This document shows, piece after piece, positions 5,893-10,196 of a stretch of DNA of 10,196 nucleotides. A program made the position numbers and the translations under genes. The stretch spans positions 1 to 10,196 of the forward strand of contig JAJAZJ010000103.1 in the NCBI GenBank assembly GCA_026785795.1. Direction: 5' to 3'. Each line of letters opens with the position of its first letter. Positions within the stretch are counted from its first letter, which is position 1. The DNA comes from Pseudoxanthomonas sp. Its GTDB lineage: Bacteria; Pseudomonadota; Gammaproteobacteria; Xanthomonadales; Xanthomonadaceae. Under the pieces are notes generated by a model, which did no database searches, was not told the DNA's origin, and worked only from the letters and a program-made list of their open reading frames with translations.

Positions 5893-8309
5893 ACCGGCGC
5901 GTGACCTTCGCGCACCAGCTGCAGCGTGTAGCCCTGCAGGGCCATGCGCGCACGCGCGTACTCGGCGATGACCAGGGCCACGGCCACCGCGGGGCGGTCC
6001 AGCTTCTGCGTGCGCGCACCCAGCTCAACCCGCTTGGCCGCAGTCGAAAGGGCCATGGCGCCCACGTTGGCACTGGATGACTTGAGGGTGTGGGCCGCGT
6101 TGCGCATCGCTTCCAGGTCCGGTGCGGCCGAGGCGCTTTCCATCTGCGCAATCAGGCGCGGGGCGTCTTCCAGGAACAGGCTGACGATGCGCAGGGTTTC
6201 ATCGCCTGCAATCTCCTGCAGCTCGTCCAGCATGCTCTGGTCCAGCACCGGGAAGCTGGCCGGGCCGGGTGCGGACGGCACCGCCGCAGTCGGGGCCGCG
6301 CGCTGAGGCCCGGCGCGGGAATCCTTGCCGCTTTCGCGCAGGTTGCGCGGACGGAAGCTGGCGCGCCCGGGCAGCCAGCGCAGCATGCACGCCTCAAGCT
6401 GGTCGCGCGACACCGGCTTGGACAGATAATCATCCATGCCGGCATCCAGGCAGCGTTGGCGGTCGCCGGCCATCGCATTGGCGGTCATGGCCACGATGGG
6501 CAGCCGCTGCGGCGAGAGCTGCAGCAGTTCGCGGTCGCGCCATTCGCGGGTTGCCGCGTATCCATCCAGCACCGGCATCTGGCAGTCCATCAGCACCAGG
6601 CTGTAGCGGTCGGTCGCCATCTTCTCGAGCGCGATCTGGCCGTTGGTGGCGATATCGCATTCGTAGCCCAGCACGGAGAGCAGCTTTTCGCCGACAGCCA
6701 GGTTGACCGGGTTGTCCTCGACCAGCAGCACGCGCGTGCTCATATCGGCCTGCTCGCCCTCCACGACGTTTGCCAACTGTGGCGCAGGCACGGTGGTGGG
6801 CGCAACCGCGGCCTCAGGCCTCGGGGTTGGCGGGGTTGGCGAGGCAAGTTCGGTGCTTGGGAATCCTGGTGGCGCCGCTTCGGCCTGGGCCGGTGGCGGC
6901 GCAAAGGACAGGGCGGCATGCAGGTCGGCGCCGTGGGTGTGCCGCGGCAGCAGGATGCTGCCCTCGCGCAGTTCGTCGGGGATTTCCTCGTCGCCGTACA
7001 GCCACACCATCCGGGTCGGCTGCTCGGCGTTGCGGCGGGTCACGCCGCGGTGCAGTGCGCGGGCGCTGGCGCGGATGCTGGAGAGGTCGCCGATGACGAT
7101 GCCGTGACGCACGCCCATCGGGGCCAGGCCGCTGCGCAGCCGCTCCAGACCCTCCTGGGTGGTCTCCACCGTGGTCAGCTGCATGCCCCAGCTGGGCAGC
7201 AGCAGGGCCAGCCGCTGGCGCAGGCGCACGTCCGGGGTCACCAGGAGCACGCGCGACTGCTCCACGCCAGAATCGTGGGTGCGCAGATCCCCGACCACCT
7301 TCAGCAGCGGCACTTCGAACCAGAAAGTCGCCCCGCGCCCGGGCGCGGAATTCACCCCGATGCGGCCACCCATCAGATCCACGATGCGCTTGCAGATGGC
7401 CAGCCCCAGCCCGGTGCCTCCGTACAGGCGCGTGGTGGACGCGTCGGCCTGGGTAAAGGAATTGAACAGGCGCGCCTGTGCTTCGTCGTCGATGCCTATG
7501 CCGGTGTCGCGCACCTCGAAACGCAGCAGGTGCTGGGCCGCGGTTTCCCCCAGCTTGCGTACGCTGACGCTGACGGCGCCGCGTTCGGTGAACTTGACCG
7601 CGTTACCGATGAGGTTGCTCAGCACCTGGCGCATGCGCACCGGGTCGCCGCGCACCGGCAGGCGCACGGCCGGGTCCAGCTGCAGGTTCAGTTGCAGGCC
7701 CTTGTTCTCGGCCGGCCGCTGCATGAGCTGCAGCACCCCGTCCAGCACTTCGCGCAGATTGAAGCCGGTGATTTCCAGCTCCAGCCGGTTCGCCTCCAGC
7801 TTGGAGTAGTCCAGGATGTCGTCGACGATGCGCAGCAGCTGCTGCGACGAAGCGCTGGCGGTGTTGAGCATCTCGCGCTGATCGGGCGGCAGCGCGGCGC
7901 GCGAGAGCAGGTCCAGCATCGGCACGATGCCGTTGAGCGGAGTGCGGATCTCGTGGCTCATGGTGGCCAGGAACTCACCCTTGGCCAGCACCGCCGATTC
8001 GGCGGCCTGTTTGGCCAGCAGCAGCTGTTGTTCCAGGCGGTCGTGGCGCTGCAGCTCGCGCTTGAGGCCTTCGCGTTCGGATTCGGCCATGGCCGCCCGC
8101 GCTTCGGCCGCTTCGGTGTCCAGGTCCATCGCCCGCATGCGCTGGATCACCGCCACGCACAGCGCCGCGGCCGCCACCAGGCAGGCCAGTGCGCCCATGT
8201 ACCAGGGGCCCGCGTAGCCCAGCGCCGGCGGCACCAGCAGCCCGGCTGCCAGCACGATGCTGCCCAGCGCCAGCCACGCAGCCGCAGGGAACCGCCCGGG
8301 CGAATTCAT
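5865..8309 (-). CDS. Hybrid sensor histidine kinase (2 TM, HisKA-HATPase-pseudoREC-REC-Hpt)
   Basis: The 814-residue product is a tripartite phosphorelay kinase. Two hydrophobic segments (about 13-30 and 36-56) are joined by only a few residues, so there is almost no extracytoplasmic sensor. A probable coiled coil follows (62-110). HisKA has the H-box SHEIRTPL with H119. The ATPase domain has the N-box around N236, DTGIGI (268-273) and GGTGLGL (297-303). A first receiver (about 352-470) is degenerate: its acidic pocket reads VTPD and the usual KP is missing. A second receiver (about 526-645) is intact, with E531/D532, phosphoacceptor D575, T609 and K631. A C-terminal Hpt domain has [12 protein letters not shown] with H740. 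Pro/Ala-rich linkers separate the modules. It starts three bases after the stop of the REC-GGDEF-EAL gene, with only a poor ribosome site, so coupling is likely. It resembles RpfC and BarA/GacS in architecture, but I cannot give a gene name. The relay H119-D575-H740 would end on a separate receiver, most simply that of its neighbour. Confidence 0.93.
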   Translation of the reverse strand: MNSPGRFPAAAWLALGSIVLAAGLLVPPALGYAGPWYMGALACLVAAAALCVAVIQRMRAMDLDTEAAEARAAMAESEREGLKRELQRHDRLEQQLLLAKQAAESAVLAKGEFLATMSHEIRTPLNGIVPMLDLLSRAALPPDQREMLNTASASSQQLLRIVDDILDYSKLEANRLELEITGFNLREVLDGVLQLMQRPAENKGLQLNLQLDPAVRLPVRGDPVRMRQVLSNLIGNAVKFTERGAVSVSVRKLGETAAQHLLRFEVRDTGIGIDDEAQARLFNSFTQADASTTRLYGGTGLGLAICKRIVDLMGGRIGVNSAPGRGATFWFEVPLLKVVGDLRTHDSGVEQSRVLLVTPDVRLRQRLALLLPSWGMQLTTVETTQEGLERLRSGLAPMGVRHGIVIGDLSSIRASARALHRGVTRRNAEQPTRMVWLYGDEEIPDELREGSILLPRHTHGADLHAALSFAPPPAQAEAAPPGFPSTELASPTPPTPRPEAAVAPTTVPAPQLANVVEGEQADMSTRVLLVEDNPVNLAVGEKLLSVLGYECDIATNGQIALEKMATDRYSLVLMDCQMPVLDGYAATREWRDRELLQLSPQRLPIVAMTANAMAGDRQRCLDAGMDDYLSKPVSRDQLEACMLRWLPGRASFRPRNLRESGKDSRAGPQRAAPTAAVPSAPGPASFPVLDQSMLDELQEIAGDETLRIVSLFLEDAPRLIAQMESASAAPDLEAMRNAAHTLKSSSANVGAMALSTAAKRVELGARTQKLDRPAVAVALVIAEYARARMALQGYTLQLVREGHAPVQPSSLVNR

Positions 8310-8312
8310 CGG

Positions 8313-10181
8313 CTAGAGCACCGCGTTGTGGAAATCAAAGTCCAGGTCGCTGCTGACGCCCTGTACCAGGTTGCCCTGGATGAAATCCACGCCGCCCATC
8401 CACATCGCGGCGGCGGCCTGTGGGTCTTCTATCTGCTGGCCAATGACCTGCAGGCCCAGGCGGTGGGCGAGGTCGATCATCCCGCGCAGCTGGTCGCGCA
8501 GGGCCCGGTCGGAATGGGCGCCGGCGTAGCGGCTGGAAACGCGCAGGTAGCCCAGCGGCAACTGGGTGAGCAGGGCCTCGGCTTCGCGCCCGGGCTCGAA
8601 CTGGCTGAGGCAGAACTGCACCCCGGCCGGCATCAGGCGGCTGCAGAACTGGCGCAGGGTCTCCGAATGGATCAGCGCATCGTCCAGGCGCAGGTCGATG
8701 ATCAGCGAAGTACCCTCGATGCCACCGGCGGCAATGGACTGCAGCAGCCAGTCGGCGAAGGATTCACGCGCCAGCGAGCGCGGCGATTGGGAAACGAACA
8801 GGCGCAGCGGGTTGCCGTCGGCCTGGTACTGGGCCAGGATTTCCATCACCCGATGCATCACCTGCCGGTCCAGCTCCACGATGCGGCCAGCCAGCTCTGC
8901 CGCCGGCACCGCCTGCGCGGCCGGGACCAGGCTGCCGTCGGCCTGGCGCATGCGCAGCAGCACCTGGTACTGCGGCTGGTCGCTGCCGGCCACCGCTACG
9001 ATGGGCTGGTAGGCCAGCTCCAGGTCGGCATCGTCCAGCGAGATCCTGCCTTCTTCTTCCGGTGGTGGTGGGGCCACGTAGGCGGCCACGCCATCGGCCT
9101 GGGCGCGGGCCTGCAGCGAGGCACGCTCGGTAGCCTCCAGCGCGCTGCCCGTATCGGAAAAAGTGTCGGGCAGGGCGGCGTAGCCCACCGCGGCAGCCAG
9201 CCGAAGGCTTTCGTCCTCGCGCACGTTGAACGCATGCGCGGTCAGGCCGCTGCGCAGGCCTAGGGCGAATTCGGCCATGGCCTCGACGGACAGACCCTCC
9301 GCCAGGACCACGAAGCTGTTGTCGTTCAAGCGGGCCAGCGCGTGCGGCGAGGCGGCCTCGGCCAGGATATGGCCAGCCTGGTTCATCAGCTGTTCGAAGG
9401 TGGCGTAGCCGTAGCGTTCGCGCAGCCCCAGGGTGTTGCTGATTTCCACGAAGAACAGGCCACCGGCGGCACCGGATTCCAGCGTGTTGCCGAGCTGCTG
9501 CATCAGGTAGGCGCGGGTAGGCAGGCCGGTTTCGGGATTCAGCGCGGTGCTGGGCGCTGCCAGCACCGGCGCGCGCTGGCGGGCACGCTTGATCCGGTTG
9601 GCGACCGCGGCAATCAGGTGGCGGGGACGGATGGGCTTGGTCAGGAAGTCGTCCGCGCCGCTTTCCAGGACCTCGAACTGGCGTTCCGGGTCCGGATCAC
9701 CGGTCAGGAACACGATCGGCAGGTGCAGGAATTCCTTCTGCTGGCGGATCTGCATGGTCAGGGTCATGCCGTCCTTGCCGGGCATGTGCAGGTCCATCAG
9801 CACCAGGTCCGGCTTGAAGCGGGCGATCGCCTGCAGCACGCCGTCGGGCAGCATTTCCACTTCGGCCAGCATGCCGGCACCGTGCAGCACGCTCTGGGCG
9901 AAGAGGGCCTGGCCGCGGTCGTCCTCGACGATCAGGATCCGGTAGGGCGCGTCTTCCTTGCCCTGCTTGGAGCCGGGCTCGGCGTCCGCAGGGGTTGGGT
10001 GAGCGCTGACGCTAGCGCTTGCAGGGTCAGAGGGTTCAGGCATGGCGGCGCTGGCGGCGGCAGGTACTGGAGGCGCATCCTCGACCCAGCGGCGCCAGTA
10101 GCGCGGCGGCGGGGTTTCGGCACGCATGCGCGAGCGGGCTGGCTCGTCCTGCGGGCGGGAGGTCGGTTCAATCGAAGACAT
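8313..10181 (-). CDS. FimX-like response regulator, REC with degenerate GGDEF and EAL domains
   Basis: The 622-residue product has a disordered Pro/Ala-rich start (1-78, with a basic-aromatic RYWRRW patch at 27-32). The receiver (about 80-200) is intact: D87/D88, phosphoacceptor D130, T160, K182. The GGDEF-like domain (about 212-370) has NDNSF (286-290) in place of the signature and no visible RxxD inhibitory site. The EAL-like domain (about 385-615) has QVL (406-408) in place of EAL; the DDFG-type motif is SQFEP and the KID-type lysine site reads LRVSS. Neither cyclase nor phosphodiesterase activity is expected. YQVLLRM, LFVSQS, LSQF and the end IQGNLVQG...LDFDF recall the EAL domain of FimX, a non-catalytic c-di-GMP receptor governing type IV pili. 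Unlike FimX it has no PAS domain. Start: ATG 10181 with GGGGAA (complement of 10187-10192) five bases upstream. It is the first gene of a pair with the hybrid kinase. Function as a c-di-GMP or partner-binding switch is inferred. Confidence 0.9.
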   Translation of the reverse strand: MSSIEPTSRPQDEPARSRMRAETPPPRYWRRWVEDAPPVPAAASAAMPEPSDPASASVSAHPTPADAEPGSKQGKEDAPYRILIVEDDRGQALFAQSVLHGAGMLAEVEMLPDGVLQAIARFKPDLVLMDLHMPGKDGMTLTMQIRQQKEFLHLPIVFLTGDPDPERQFEVLESGADDFLTKPIRPRHLIAAVANRIKRARQRAPVLAAPSTALNPETGLPTRAYLMQQLGNTLESGAAGGLFFVEISNTLGLRERYGYATFEQLMNQAGHILAEAASPHALARLNDNSFVVLAEGLSVEAMAEFALGLRSGLTAHAFNVREDESLRLAAAVGYAALPDTFSDTGSALEATERASLQARAQADGVAAYVAPPPPEEEGRISLDDADLELAYQPIVAVAGSDQPQYQVLLRMRQADGSLVPAAQAVPAAELAGRIVELDRQVMHRVMEILAQYQADGNPLRLFVSQSPRSLARESFADWLLQSIAAGGIEGTSLIIDLRLDDALIHSETLRQFCSRLMPAGVQFCLSQFEPGREAEALLTQLPLGYLRVSSRYAGAHSDRALRDQLRGMIDLAHRLGLQVIGQQIEDPQAAAAMWMGGVDFIQGNLVQGVSSDLDFDFHNAVL

Positions 10182-10196
10182 CAGGCTTCCCCAAGC

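Noticed and set aside
5931..5942. 12-bp perfect palindrome GCCCTGCAGGGC just past bfr, considered as a bidirectional terminator
   Set aside because: It has no loop and no T-run on either strand and lies within the kinase coding sequence, where GC-rich palindromes are common.
6090..9263. Uninterrupted 1057-codon frame on the plus strand opposite the kinase and regulator genes
   Set aside because: The predicted protein is full of His, Gln, Arg, Gly and Ala without any domain, and it spans two well-supported genes on the other strand. Such long frames are expected opposite GC-rich coding sequence.

Overview
The window reads as ordinary chromosome of a high-GC gammaproteobacterium, most likely the Xanthomonadaceae (Stenotrophomonas/Xanthomonas group). 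This rests on family-level resemblance of the proteins I recognise from memory: an ImuB/DnaE2 pair, RppH with a low-complexity tail, a bfd-bfr pair, and a hybrid kinase next to a FimX-like protein. No database search was run. I see no insertion sequence, prophage, CRISPR array or toxin-antitoxin pair.

Layout. Positions 1-3938 (+) carry the 3' part of imuB and a complete dnaE2 (imuC), overlapping by GTGA. This is the mutagenic translesion-synthesis cassette; imuA and any LexA-controlled promoter would lie left of the window. Positions 3939-4226 hold no convincing gene: only a weak hairpin after dnaE2 and, at the right end, the terminator of the next gene. Positions 4227-4303 (-) are an elongator tRNA-Met with a well-formed sigma70 promoter (4320-4348) and a Rho-independent terminator (4195-4221). 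Positions 4424-5017 (+) are rppH, the Nudix RNA 5' pyrophosphohydrolase, starting at GTG.

Positions 5019-5892 (+) form an iron-storage module: a sigma70 promoter overlapped by a Fur-box-like sequence, then bfd (2Fe-2S ferredoxin), then bfr (bacterioferritin with all ferroxidase and haem ligands). A 22-nt imperfect copy of the bfd promoter element (17/22 identical) recurs in front of bfr.

Positions 5865-10181 (-) are a two-gene unit read right to left. The first gene encodes a REC-GGDEF-EAL protein whose receiver is intact but whose GGDEF and EAL sites are both degenerate, with FimX-like features and no PAS domain. Three bases later comes a two-TM hybrid histidine kinase: HisKA, HATPase, a degenerate receiver, an intact receiver and Hpt. 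Together they look like a phosphorelay (H119 to D575 to H740 to D130 of the partner) acting on a non-enzymatic, probably c-di-GMP-sensing output protein. This is the most interesting part of the window. The kinase gene ends 28 bp inside the 3' end of bfr, tail to tail.

Very long open frames opposite dnaE2 and opposite the kinase and regulator are judged to be GC-rich shadows.
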